Positions 22,007-33,939 of a DNA stretch of 64,000 bases are shown one piece after another. The translations under genes and the position numbers were made by a program. The notes below the pieces were generated by a model. That model saw only the letters and a program-made list of their open reading frames with translations, was not told the DNA's origin and did not search any database. Numbering within the stretch: position 1 is the first letter of the stretch; every line of letters begins with the position of its first letter. Location: assembly GCF_036711975.1 (NCBI RefSeq), contig NW_027248940.1, positions 4,588,001 through 4,652,000 of the forward strand, given 5' to 3'. Source of the stretch: Onthophagus taurus (taxonomy: Eukaryota; Arthropoda; Insecta; Coleoptera; Scarabaeidae).

Positions 22007-22297
22007 TTGTGTTCTGTGCGTTTGCTGTGTATTTTTAGAGGTTATATCGTATATCGTAGACGTATTCATATAACTTCAAAAGTAAATCTTGTATTGACAA
22101 AAATTTTATTACAAAAATATAAAAAGGAAACTCAATTTATTTTTAAAATAAACTAAATTTAATTTAACGTTTATCTTACTTTGGGTTAACTAAACCCACA
22201 AATACATACCTACTCTTGATAATATGAAAAAAAATGAAGAAAATGGTTCCAACTTATTAACATATAAGTAAAATAAAATATTAACTAATAACTTTCT
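22007..22297. other. Non-coding A+T-rich stretch, gypsy-2 leader and P-element 3' end
   Basis: The first part should be gypsy-2 leader displaced by Harbinger-3. Near 22190 GGGTTAACTAAACCC marks a palindrome that also occurs inside the P-like ORF at about 22563. The P-element terminus could not be located. Confidence 0.35.
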
Positions 22298-24532
22298 TCA
22301 TTTTTTTTTATTATATCTCTCGACATCTTCCTCCCGGTTTCTTTTTAAGATTTGAAGATTTTTATAATTGATTCTTATTATTGTACGTAATTTTATAAAG
22401 GCTATTATTAACTCTATTGGAATGTCCATTCTTCTTCTTTTTATAATCAATGAAAGCCTTTTTACCACCCTGGGAATTCGTTTCATATTATCAGGAGCCG
22501 TATTATGAAAACGCTCAAAAAATATATTTAGTTGTTGTACATTAGTAAACCATGTATTTGTGGGTTTAGTTAACCCGCCGTAAGATAAATGTGTCACCCA
22601 CGACGGTATATTATAGTTGTGACCTTCCTTTAATTTATAAGTGTAATCACCCAACCCTTCATACTGATCACTATATTTTTTGGCTAAATAGCCAGCTATA
22701 TACTCAAGGGAGTCTTTACTCATTTCATTATTAATTTTATCAGCCACATCCAAATTTGAATTCTCTGATCTTAAAGAAATAGAAGAATCACTTGTTAGAC
22801 TGCTTTCTGCCGGAAAGCAGTCATCCGTGATTTTAATTTCCATTTTTTTTAGTATAGAAGACACAACATACTCTTCTTGACCACGATCTACAGTATTGGT
22901 AGCGGCCTGTAAAACACCGGGATTCTTTCCAAGTATAATCGCCCTTATTCTATATAATGCATTTAAAGGCGATGGATGGTCGTCTGAACCACCTTTACTT
23001 CTCAGTTGACAGAAGAAATTTTCTAATGCATCCTGGTTTAGTTTATAAGTACAAATATACTTTATATTATTATTATTTTCTTTTAAATTTTGAAACAATT
23101 CTTTCAAAGAAATAATTGAAATGATTACTGCTTTCTGGAAGGTTTGCAAAGACTTCTTCTCTAATGGTATAATATTTTCCTTTAAATATTTCATTCTATC
23201 AAGTATTTCATTTTGCGTTACTATATTAGTACCATAAGCATTTTTACTTGGTACTTTATCAGTTTCAATATAACTGTTAAATATATCAAACCAATAGTTA
23301 ACAATATCAATAAATTCAGCCAAATTATTCACAAGCTCTTCAGATGACCCAGGCTTATAGTACTTCAAAGCAGTAGCTGTTGTGTGTGACAACTCACAAG
23401 CCATTCTAACATTTTGGCGCTTTGCTTTGACACACTCAACATGTTTTGATGACAATTTAAAACAAACATTTAACTCTCGGTTTGTTAAATTTACTAAATC
23501 TATTAATGGCTGTTTACTTATGATGGAATTGTTAAATGAGAAACCGTTATCTAACAACCAATTCCGGATTAATTTTATTAAGTGGGGTGCATCCGCAAAC
23601 ATATAAATGTTGTCATTAGTTATAGGGTGTTTGAAACTGGTATTATCTGTTGTGATACCCAATTCTTTCCACAAACCCATATTACTTGCTCCGCAATCAC
23701 TTGTGCAAGCAACAACTTTATAAGTTAAATTGTGCATTGCAGTTATTATGTCAAACAGGATCACTTTCGTCATTTTTTGATCTAATCCTATATATATTGG
23801 TTGTTTCCAACTTGAAAATAATCCTCTAGCTAAAACAACTTGCATCTGTCTATAGGGTCCCACAATTTTATCTCCAGCTTTATCATATTCATATACCGTT
23901 TTTACCTTAACTTCATCAAACAATAATACTGTATGTTTTTCAAACATATTTAATTTTTTTCCAGCTAAGTTCATGAAGCTTAAAACATCACTTAGTATAC
24001 CTTCATTAATTTTTATTTTTGCTGCATATCTTCGCAAACAAGAAAGTGCAGGAAGTGGATAATTTAAATCTGTTCTTAAATATGTATAACTTTTGTGACT
24101 ATAATAACACAAAGTAAATGCATTCGATATTTCTGTTTGAGTCCAATTAATACGTTTTTTCCTTTTTAATATTAAATCCACTTGGTTGGGTGTTAAAAAT
24201 GATTTTAATATTGATTTAACTTTAAGGAATATTGCACTTTTTGTGAAACATCGGCTTTTGTAATATGTTAATGATTTTTGAAGACTTTTTATTTTAGTTT
24301 GATACATCAACAATTTATGTTCAAGTTAGTTTTCACTTTAGTGACTAAAGTGATCGGAACAAATCTGCCAAGTGCGGAAATTGCATTGACCAGTTCTTGC
24401 AGTTTTTGTTGCCCATAATTTTTGCATTTCCGGATCCCTTGGAAAATTGTGATAAACTGTTGATTTTCCTGCCTTCTTAGTTTTAGTACTATTGTTATTA
24501 CAGGTAGAAACAGCACATGTCCGGCCCGGCAC
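22298..24532 (-). pseudogene. P-element/THAP9-like transposase with displaced THAP domain
   Basis: The main frame (24313-22298, 671 codons) is a P-element transposase: an N-terminal coiled coil and helix-turn-helix (KRINWTQTEISNAFTLCYYS), then the RNase H-like core with LLFDEVKVK, VACTSDCGASNMGLWKEL and ADAPHLIKLIRNWLLDNG, and the conserved NQDALENFFCQLRSKGGSDDHPSP followed by a tail with EYIAGYLAKKY. The THAP zinc finger (24532-24341: CAVSTC, YHNFPRDPEMQKLW, WQICSDHF) is in another frame and stops just after CSDHF, short of the normal end of the domain. A small deletion or lost intron at 24310-24345 separates the two. P transposases use GTP as cofactor; the body may be intact but would lack DNA binding. 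Confidence 0.83.
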
Positions 24533-24756
24533 TATATGTAAAATATTATATAGATTCTCAGTAAAAATTCTGGGAATATTCTTCCAGAAAAAAAGGCGTT
24601 TTTAAGATTGTTTCACCCGAAATAAAATGGTAACAGTATTTAAAAAAAAAACATAAATGTACAAGCCTTTTTTTGGAAGAATATCCGCTGAATTTTTATC
24701 GGGAATAATTAAAGAATACCTGTCCCACTTAAAAATCGATGATTTTTTTTTTAATC
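24533..24756. other. Short non-coding stretch between P-like gene and foldback
   Basis: A+T-rich; no repeat or gene seen. It should contain the P-element 5' terminus but no inverted partner was found by eye. Confidence 0.3.
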
Positions 24757-27700
24757 GGTAGGAAATGACTCAAAAGATGTGTTAATGATAAAAAAAAAGT
24801 GCGGAAAAGTGTAGTACTTACCGAAAATTCACTTTAAAGTTGCGATTTGACGTTTCTTTTTGGAAGTTCAAAGCAATGTTAAATATGCATTTTCGTATTA
24901 AATCCTAACCTGAAATTGTTTAATTTATACCCGCGCACAAAATCAAAAGTTATTTTCACTAAACTTATTGAGATTACAACATATTTACGGATGAAAACCT
25001 TATTTCTTAGGCTATCAATGCATAACGACAATTACCTGTCGTTAGATAGAATTGTTTCTACCAAATGTGTGTTAATAGACTTTATGTTAATAGATTGTGT
25101 ATCAATTGATCTGTCAAACGACTAAAATATCTTTAAATTGTAAATATCAATGATAAATAAGTATAGTAGCTTATTTAATAATAGTTTGCTTAAATTAAAA
25201 TAGTTATTTATTAAAAAAGACATGTGTATACATGGTTACAAAATAAAAATAAATAAATAACCCGTGTGACGATAGCAACAAACTGTGCATTTAACTAAAT
25301 GACAATTACAACTGACAACACAAGCAATGTTAACCATGTATCTCTCGTATTAAATCCTAACCTCAAATTGTTTAATTTATACCCACGCATTGAATAAAAA
25401 GTTATATTCACTAAACTTGTTGAGATTACAACATAATTATACATAATAACACCTATGTGAAGTTAGCCCCCAATTAAATAGCATTTTACATGTATAGTAT
25501 TTTGATTATAACATGAAAACCAGTGAACCGATTTCGATAAATAATGTCTCATTCGAAAGCTTAATCCTTGGCCAATACGAAAGTGGAAATGCCCGTGAAA
25601 ATTTGAAAACTCTTTCGAATTTCGCTAAAACGTCAAAATAATGCGAAGATACACGAGAATAACACAAAATTGACCTTCTTTAAGTGGTGATAACTCGTAA
25701 ACGATGTACCCGATGATCAAAATCTATACGTCACTCGATTCGTCATAGTGTCTTCTATCGGAATCACAAAATGCTTGATTTCAATTCACTCCCGCTAAGT
25801 TTATACAGCCCTCGGAATGACACCATCTTCGGCTCGTTGTTTATGCACGTGTGAACGCTCGTGCTATAAATTAATTTTTAATTTTAACTAAATCGACTAT
25901 AATTAGAGAACAGTTTGACGGATTTTAATGTTTTATATCTCAATCGAAAGTTTGTGTCTGGCAGAATGCTGTTGTCGAAATGCCCGATTCGAAATATTTA
26001 AGGATTTTGATTAAAACACAACAAACGAATTAATTAAACACATCAATTATCTCCGTAACTAATTGACCAATTTTAGTCATCAAAATCTCGGTCGAAAGTA
26101 TGATCTGCAATGAATGCGAAGGTGGAAATGCCCGATTTCAAAATTTACTAATTATGTGCGTACAGCCATTGAAATGACCCCGCGAGAGATTTCGAGTCGG
26201 GCATTTCCACTTTCGTATTGGCCAAAGATTAAGCTTTCGAATGAGATTTTGATTATCAAAATTGGTTGACTAGTTTTCTTGTTATAATCAAAATACTATA
26301 CATGTAAAATCCTATCTAATTGGGGACTAGGAAAATTTGAAGTTAACCTCGCATAGGTCATAATGACTAAGTGCCTGTCGTTACATAGACTGTGTGTCTA
26401 TTAACTGTGTACAAGAGCGTCGCCAGATAGGAGCAAAGATAGATTCGAAAAAAGAAATTGAATAGAATATAAGATACAAATAGATTCTAAAAATCTATTT
26501 GAAATGTTTATAATCTGTTATCGCATTTAAATAGAGAGCATGAGAGTTAAATAAAAATTTGTTATTAAAAGACTTCAAACCACATAAATATTATAATTAG
26601 GATAATTATTAGTTAGTTTAACGTTATTTTGGAACTTAATAACACTTATTATTGATGAAAATCCCTTTCGTAGTTACAAAGTTTTAACATCAAAAGTTCA
26701 TAACGTAGGGTGTATGACGTAAGATGGGTTTATGAGAAAGTTGAACTTGTTCATTCATAAGTAGATAGTTATTATTATCTTTATAATTTGTTACACGAAT
26801 GAAAAAGCTCAACTCCTCCATAATTTATATTATGTTCAGTCTTTATGTGGTGCTGAAAAATATTGGAATTTTCTTTAGTTTTATGTTTACGAATTCTAGT
26901 TTTCAGCCTCCTCCACATTTGTCCGATAGCAACAAACTTGTATCCGTAATTTTTTATCTACTTTCTTAGCTGATATCTTTCTTATTATTAGAGATAATTC
27001 GAGATAATAATTAGAGATTCTTTCTCTATCTAAAACCGGTCTTTGTCTGTCCATAAGTTAATACTAAGATCAATCTGTACTTAAACTACAAAGCGTTGGC
27101 TCTGTACTTAGATTAAATAGCTTAAAATTACCAAACTTCAAGCCTTTGTGCAATTGTTATCAAACTGATATTTAAAAAACTATTATCATACTCGGAAAGA
27201 GCGCCCTTTAAATTTATTATATGTTAACCCGGGTTTTCGTTGGTAAATGGGTCTATCGGCGTCATGCTTAATTCGCCCTTCATATACATCCCTACACGCA
27301 AAAACGCTTAATTACTATTCCTTTAAACAAGTTTCTTATTTGATATTGGGAAAACTATAGAAGTATAGATCTATCTTATCTACAATTTGCTGCTCTTTCT
27401 AATGGTGTATAACACGCGGCTATCGCTGCTTCGTTATAGAGTTTTTTCCTGGTGATATAAGAAAGTTATTGATCCCAACAATGTTTAAAAGTAGCTAAAA
27501 CGTGTGAATTTGGTAATTTTTTGACCAAAAACGTCCTTGTGTAAGTCTATAACTTCATGATATACTTCTATAGTTTTCCTCATATCAAATATGTAAGAAA
27601 GTTGTTTAGAGGTAGAGCAATTAAACGTTTCTGTATATAGAGATGTATATTAAAGGTGATTTAACCATGATGCTAATTGATATTGACCAACAAAAACCCG

Positions 27701-29279
27701 GATTAAGATATTTGAAGGAGCGTTCTTTCTGATTGTGAACACAGTTTTTTAAAATTCGGTTTGATAACAATTGCACAAGGGCTTGAAGTTTGGTAATATT
27801 AAGCTATTTTACGTACAGAGCGGTGTTCTTCATCTTTTATTGATTTTAATATTAACATATCGGCAAACGAGGACCGACGATTTCATAAAGAAAGAATCAA
27901 GCTTTCATATGGTGCATTTAGTGTTCTGCTATATCTAATAATAAGAAAGATATCAGCTAATAAAATAGATAGGAAATTGCGGATAAAAATTTGTTGTTGG
28001 AAGGTTTGTTGCTATCGTCACATCGTCAATCGGGCATTTCCACTTTCGTATTGGCCAAGGATTAAGCTTTCGAATGAGACATTGTTTATCGAAATCGGTT
28101 CACTGGTTCTCATGTTATAATTAAAATACTATACATGTAAAATTCTGTTTAATTGGTGACTAACTTCACATAGGTGTCATTATGAATAATTATGTTGTAA
28201 TCTCAACAAGTTTAGTGAAAATAACTTTTTTCTTCAAACGTCATTAAATGACAACTTTGTTGTCGTGTTTACTCGCGGTAGAAGTAAGTCATTGTTGCAT
28301 AACGACGGTTGCTAAGATCAACATAGCAAAAAAGTACTTCAGCGTTATGGCGCTAAAGTAAATTTCACTTTAGCGCCATAACGTTGAAGAACATTTCACT
28401 TTAGCGCCGTATTATTTGCAACGTTTGAAGAAAAAATACTATGTTTTATTCGGAAGAGAAGCAGATTCGTTTGTGGCTGGTCCGTCATTGTCGGACTCAC
28501 TTCGTTCGTCCGGCAAACTGTCGGACACGCCACAATTTTAACGGCTCATCTGTCATTAGCGACTCACTGCGTTCGTCGCTAAGCGACAGACCACGCCATA
28601 AAAAGCACTGCTTCTCTTCCATATAAAACAATATACTATTTATTTAGTGCCTGGGTATAAATTAAACAATTTGAGGTTAGGATTTAATGCGAGAAAATAC
28701 ATGGTTAACATTGCTTGTGTTGTCAGTTGTAATTGTCATTTGGTTAAATACACAGTTTGTTGCTATCGTCACACGGGCTATTTATTTATTTTTATTTTGT
28801 AACCATGTCTTTTTTAATAACTATTTTAATTTAACTAAACTACTATTAAATAAGCTACTATACTTATTTATCATTTATATTTACAACATAAAGATTGCAA
28901 AGAGCTTTCAGTCATTTGACAGATCAATTGATACACAATCCATTAACACAAAGTCTATTAATACACATTTGGTAGAAACAATTCTATCTAACGCCATTTA
29001 ATTGTCGTTCTGCATCGATAGCCTAAGAAACAAGGTTTTCATCCGAAAATATGTTGTAATCTCAACAAGTTTAGTGAAAATAACTTTTTATTTTGTGCGT
29101 GGGTATAAATTAAACAATTTCAGGTTAGAATTTAATACGAAAATGCAATTTTAACATTGCTTTTAACTTCCAAAAAGAAACGTCAAATCGCAACTTTAAA
29201 GTGATTTTTCGGTAAGTACTACACTTTTCCGCACTTTTTTTTTATCATTAACACATCTTTTGAGTCATTTCCTACCGAT
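24757..29279. mobile_element. Foldback element, about 4.5 kb, near-palindromic
   Basis: Ends are inverted: ATCGGTAGGAAATGACTCAA at the left and the same sequence read backwards from 29279. Pairing continues inward for most of the length: 24757-25140 pairs with 28870-29279, about 25440-25600 with 28020-28180, about 26930 with 27960, about 27115-27210 with 27700-27830, and 27225-27440 with 27450-27690. A further copy of the inner block, inverted, lies at 26190-26350. Nothing codes for protein; apparent short frames are in the arms. It lies in the 5' LTR of gypsy-2. A transposase in trans would be required; the family is not identified. Confidence 0.8.
28436..28637. repeat. Hairpin insert inside the foldback right arm
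   Basis: Inverted ends of about 28 bp (GGAAGAGAAGCAG outward to ATAGTAT on both sides) enclose two shorter palindromic blocks, among them CTGTCATTAGCG / CGCTAAGCGACAG. Just upstream, GGCGCTAAAGT / ACTTTAGCGCC forms another hairpin (28348-28382). The left arm has no counterpart, so it was inserted after the foldback formed. Confidence 0.65.
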
Positions 29280-29369
29280 ACAATTTTTGTTAAAAAAGAA
29301 CTTATTACAATGATTTATATTTTGATGAATTCATTTATGATTTAATTTATAATTGTGGTGGTTGCCACA
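29280..29369 (-). repeat. 5' LTR of gypsy-2, first 90 bp only
   Basis: Matches 7770-7859 with one substitution. The match stops at the edge of the foldback element (29279). The other ~109 bp of this LTR could not be found left of the foldback, so they were deleted or displaced during that insertion. Confidence 0.82.
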
Positions 29370-29374
29370 GAGAA

Positions 29375-32300
29375 GCTATAATAGTAAGAGCATTAATAGA
29401 TCAAGGCTCAAAAGTCTCATTCATTTCGGAATCGTTAGCTCAAAGATTACGTTTGCCAAGAAAAGCAGTTTCAGTACCAATTTCAGGAGTGGGATCTCAA
29501 AGAACAAGTATTTCTAATGGATCTGTTACATTGAGCCTGTTCTCGAGAATAAATAATAATGTAACTTTTACTGAGGAAGCTTTGATATTGCCTAAATTGA
29601 CCTCTTACCTACCACAAAGACAATCGTTAAAATTAGAATTTAATCTAGATTCATTAATTCTTGCCGATCCTGAATTCAACTCGCCAAATAAAATCGAATT
29701 GATTTTGGGGGTCAGTGTATATTCAAAAATAATAAAAGGCGGTATACTTAAAAGCTCAGATGAGGGTTTATTAGCTCAACAAACTACATTGGGTTGGATT
29801 ATATCTCACTTTTAAACAAACATTAACCGAATTATTCTCCTTATGGATTTCAGTGCTCCATAGACCATGAATTTCTAGAATTAATGCAACGGTTTTGGAG
29901 ACAAGAAACTGACATTACCGATGCACCGCGTCTCTCAACCGAAGAACAAGACTGTGAGAATCATTTTAAAGAAACTTATTCTCGTCTTCAAAATGGACAA
30001 TTTATGGTACGTCTCCCATTCAGTCGATCTCCTAGAGAATTAGGAGAATCTTATATACCTGCTCTTCGAATGTATAATCGATTAGAACAACGTTTCGCAA
30101 AAAACCCAACATTTGAATTAGACTATTCGAATTTTATGTCAGAGTACTTGCAACGTGATCACATGAGATTAGCTTCACCAATGTTAATAGATTCGTCTTA
30201 TTATCTCCCTCATCATGGTGTTGCTCGCGAAAGCAGCTCAACAACTAAATTACGAGTCGTCTTCAATGGGTCTCAAAAAACATCAACAGGGATTTTGTTA
30301 AATGACTGCTTACACACGGGTCCGAAATTGCAAATTGAGCTTATTGATGTTCTTGTTCGTTGGCGGCGTCATTCAGTAGTCTTCGCTTGCGATCTTGAAA
30401 AAATGTACCGACAAATTAGATTGCATACCGACGATTGTGCTTACCAGCGAATACTCTAGAGAGAAAATGATTCTGTTCCTATTAAAGCTTATCAATTATC
30501 AACCGTCACTTACGGTTTAGCGTGCGCTCCGTATTTGGCGATTCGTTTGCATCAGCTGGCTGACGAGCATGATCAAAGTCAACCGTTAGGTTGAACAGTT
30601 ATAAAAAAAGATACTTACGTTGATGATATTTTTTCAGGAGGTGACGATGTCGAAGAAGCTCAAGAGATTATTTTTCAACTAAATCGATTATTAACGGCGG
30701 GCGGCTTTACAGTTAGAAAATGGATGTCGAATGATTCGGAGACCCTTACACACATACCATTGAAGTTAATTTCACAATCATTAACTTGTAATGTAGAAGA
30801 AGGCACATCAAGTCGTGCTCTTGGATTATTGTGGAATAATCGCGAAGACGTTTTCATTTTCGAATGTCACTCGAATTGCGAATCTGCGGAGCGAATAACA
30901 AAACACTCTTAAACGTCACCTCTTAAACGCGTAACGATCCCTCGCCTCGAGTTGTGCGCGGCCGTGTTACTCACTCGATTAATTAAACGTGTTAAAAGTG
31001 CTCTAGACTTTTCAACTCAGCCCATTCATCTTTGGAGTGACTCCACTGTGGCATTAACTTGGATCTGTAGTAACCCCTCAAAATGGAAGGACTTCGTCCA
31101 TAACCGAGTAGTTGAGATTCAGGACCTATCCAATGCTCAATGGCACCATGTCTCAGGGACTGAAAACCCAGCCGATCTAGTTTCACGGGGCACTTCATCA
31201 TCAAAATTGCAAAAGGAGTCATTATGGTGGAGAGGCCCAGCTTGGCTCAGTTCATTTTCAACAGCTTGGCCTTTAGTTAAAACACGTACCGGAAATGAAG
31301 TCGAAAGAGAAATGAAATCCGTAACTGTTAATCTCGCCTCACAGATAGATGATGGATGGGATTTGAAGAAGAAGTATTCATCGTTAACGAAACTGATCCG
31401 TATCACTTCATGGTGTATAAGATTTTTACGTGTCAATAAAAGTTCTTCTGTTCCAGCTGTTCTGTCTTCTGATGAATTAAATAATGCACTGTTGTTCTGG
31501 GTACGAGAAAGCCAGCAGCTCAATTTCTCAGACGAAATCAAACAATTATCCTCTGGTCATGCGGTTCCACGTAGCAGTTCAATTTTTCGATTAATTCCTT
31601 TCCTTGATGGAGATGGTTTCCTTCGTGTGACTGGACGTCTCCGATTTGCGAATCTTGATTGGAACGAAAAGCATCCAATCATTCTTTCAAAAAGTTCTAC
31701 AATCACCAACTTGATTATTGATCATTATCATAAAGCAACCTTTCACGGAGGAACACAACTCACTACAGCGTTTATTCGTCGCCGCTTTTAGATAGTCGGA
31801 GGTCGAGTTCCAGTAAGATCGTACATTCATCGATGCATGGTATGTGCAAGGCATCGAAAAGTCGCCAGCCAACAGCTCATGGGTCAGCTCCCTACTCCCC
31901 GAGTCACTCCAGCAAGACCATTCTTACATTCAGGAGTGGACTACGCTGGACCATTCCAACTCCGTACTATTAGAGGACGAGCGGGAAGGGTCTATAAGGG
32001 GTATCTAATTTTGTTTATTTGTTTAAGTACCTAAGCATTTAGATATTGCTACTGATTACACCACCGAAGGCTTTTTAGCAGCTTATAAGCGATTCGCCGG
32101 AAGACGAGGGATTGCCAAATGCGTATATAGTGATTGTGGTAGTAACTTTGTTGGTGCTGACCGGGAACTTCGTTCATTGTTTTCAAATGCGTCAAAGGAA
32201 TGGAAGGTTGTAGCCCAAAGTTTGTCAAATGACGGAACCGATTGGAAATTCAACCCTCCGTCAGCACCTCATTTCGGCGGCAAATGGGAAGCGAACATAC

Positions 32301-32823
32301 GAAGCGTCAAAACTCATTTCAAAAAAATGATCGGAAGCTCGACGCTTACTTACGAAGAATTTTCAACTCTATTAATTCAAATAGAGGCTATATTAAACTC
32401 ACGGCCGCTTTGCTCTCTTCATGATGACCCCGACAATTTCGAAGCATTGACTCCGGCCCATTTCCTGGTTGGAGGCGCGTTAGCTATCATCCCCGAACCG
32501 TCACTGTTGGATTTAAAAACGCCTCGTTTATCTCGCTGGCAGCACATCCAGCAAATGGTGAATCAATTCTGAAAGGATTGGAGTCGGTACTACCTACAAT
32601 CAATACAAAATGCTACCAAATGGCATGAGTCAAAGAATCTACCACGTATTGGGCAATTGGTTGTTTTGCGTGACGAGAGATACCCTCCTGCGAAGTGGCC
32701 TTTAGGTCGAATCGAAGCTCTTCATCCGGGACCAGACGGACTTGCAAGAGTCGCCACTATACGAACTTCAACATCATCATTAACTCGCCCGATTGTTAAA
32801 TTATGTTTATTACCTGATCAATA
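29375..32823 (+). pseudogene. BEL/Pao pol (protease-RT-RNase H-integrase), many stops
   Basis: Resumes directly after the GAGAA copy at 29370-29374. Protease: ALIDQGSKVSFISE (about 29395). RT: VVFNGSQKTSTG, FACDLEKMYRQI, then a TAG at 30457-30459, and YVDDIFSGG (about 30620). RNase H: RLELCAAVLLTRL and LWSDSTVAL. Integrase: HKATFHGGTQLT zinc-binding part, HSGVDYAGPF, SDCGSNFVGAD and PHFGGKWEANIRSVK, then the BEL C-terminal domain (PPAKWPLGRIEALHPGPDG). Stops or shifts occur near 29815, 30457, 30594, 30909, 31789, 32033 and 32570. The catalytic motifs survive, but the polyprotein is destroyed. Confidence 0.9.
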
Positions 32824-32892
32824 AGATCAACATTTTGTCGGTGTTTTGTTTATTTTCTTTGTTTGCCTATTATATAGGCAAGGCGGGCGATA

Positions 32893-33307
32893 TGTTTAAT
32901 TAAATAGAAATATTAATTTTGTTTATCTCATTGTTTTATAGAATATAATGTTTTTAATTCAATTTTCATATTTTAAATTTAAATGCTATTTTATTTTTCA
33001 TTTGTAAAAAAGAAACTGATTTAAAAGTCACGTTACTCGTTTTATCCCAATTCAATTCAGTTCTTTACATAATTCAGAGTATTTCTTCAACAATTCATAA
33101 ATGTGTTTGTTAATCGATTCTTATCAAATTGTTAGTTCAGTTAAAGTTCATGCATTAAACAGTTAAAAAACTAATGTAAGTGATACACGGGGTGTTTTTC
33201 TTTCGAAATCTTACTTGTGTGCGTGTAAGTACTTTTTTTCAAAACATTCTTTTCTTTATATAATTCAGAAATTTTCTTATACCCGGCAATTGGTATAATT
33301 ATTAACA
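32893..33307 (+). repeat. 3' LTR of BEL/Pao element (415 bp)
   Basis: A purine tract (AAGGCGGGCGA, ending 32890) precedes TGTTTAATTAAATAG. The copy matches the 5' LTR apart from a 4-nt and a 2-nt indel and a few substitutions, and ends TTATTAACA. Confidence 0.9.
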
Positions 33308-33939
33308 GTATTTTTTTTTCTCTTTCTTTTGTATCAGCGTGACAAGGTCGTTGTTCCTGAATTGTCGCCCGGCGGTTGTGCCAAGCGAATAATTAGTAGC
33401 TTTCCTTATTTTCGTTTTAATAACTTGTATTTAATGTATGTATTGTTGTTAAACTGCTATGATTTTTTTTTGCTTGTTTGTAGCTTTGCACAATAAACAA
33501 TTATTTATTTATTTAATAATGTGTATTATAATAAAGCATAACAATAACAAGGTAGGTATCCTGGATATACAAAAAAAGTTAATTTGATAATTATCAAATG
33601 ACAAACATGACACTACCACTAAAAGCTAGATCTTTTCACCTTACATCAAGGTGCCAAATATCAAATTCATTGTATTTATAGTTTCTCTATAAAATCGTAA
33701 CTCTCGCAGCCGTGGGAAACCTGAATAAAAAAAAACGTGACGTGTTACAAACAAATGGAATCAGCAACCCAAAATTAACTAAAAACACTCAACTCATCAA
33801 CTGTACAAAAATCTTGCAGCACAGTGTAATTTCACAAAACCTATACCCAAAAAAGAAATATATTTTACAACCCCTGGCTTTATTACAAAATAGAATACAG
33901 CGAAAGAAAGTGTTAAAAATCGTTCAGTACAAATTGAAA
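33308..33939. other. About 630 bases without a gene
   Basis: Original flank of the BEL/Pao insertion: pyrimidine-rich start, a G+C-richer patch near 33350-33390, then A+T-rich sequence. A 93-codon frame at 33712-33993 is Lys/Asn/Gln-rich and runs into a LINE tail; it is not considered real. Confidence 0.35.

Larger units (their letters stand above)
7661..29369 (-). mobile_element. Gypsy-2, CsRn1-like Ty3/gypsy element (minus), heavily nested
   Basis: Flanked by GAGAA at 7656-7660 and 29370-29374, so it inserted in the BEL/Pao gag-pol frame. On the minus strand: 5' LTR fragment at the right end, gag (19156-18170), pol (about 18170-15172), polypurine tract GTGGGAGGGAATATA and the 3' LTR at 7859-7661. 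Insertions inside it: gypsy-1 (in the 3' UTR), Harbinger-3 (in the leader), a P-like element and a 4.5-kb foldback element (in or beside the 5' LTR). The gag DUF7041-like fold and the CCHC-like CYYHSKYGDKARNC are typical of the CsRn1 clade. Confidence 0.86.
5889..33307 (+). mobile_element. BEL/Pao LTR retrotransposon, split by a 21.7-kb nested insertion
   Basis: Two near-identical LTRs (5889-6308 and 32893-33307) bracket gag (6432-7655) and pol (29375-32823). The two halves of pol/gag join across the GAGAA duplication at 7656-7660 and 29370-29374, where gypsy-2 inserted. The flanks GTACT (5884-5888) and GTATT (33308-33312) fit a 5-bp target duplication with one mismatch. The order protease, RT, RNase H, integrase and the DUF1759-type gag are those of the BEL/Pao family. 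LTR differences (a 4-nt and a 2-nt indel plus a few substitutions) and many stops show an old, dead copy. Confidence 0.9.

Noticed and set aside
28687-29001. 104-codon hydrophobic frame in the foldback
   Set aside because: Sits in an inverted-repeat arm whose partner arm does not keep the frame open; chance hydrophobicity of T-rich DNA.
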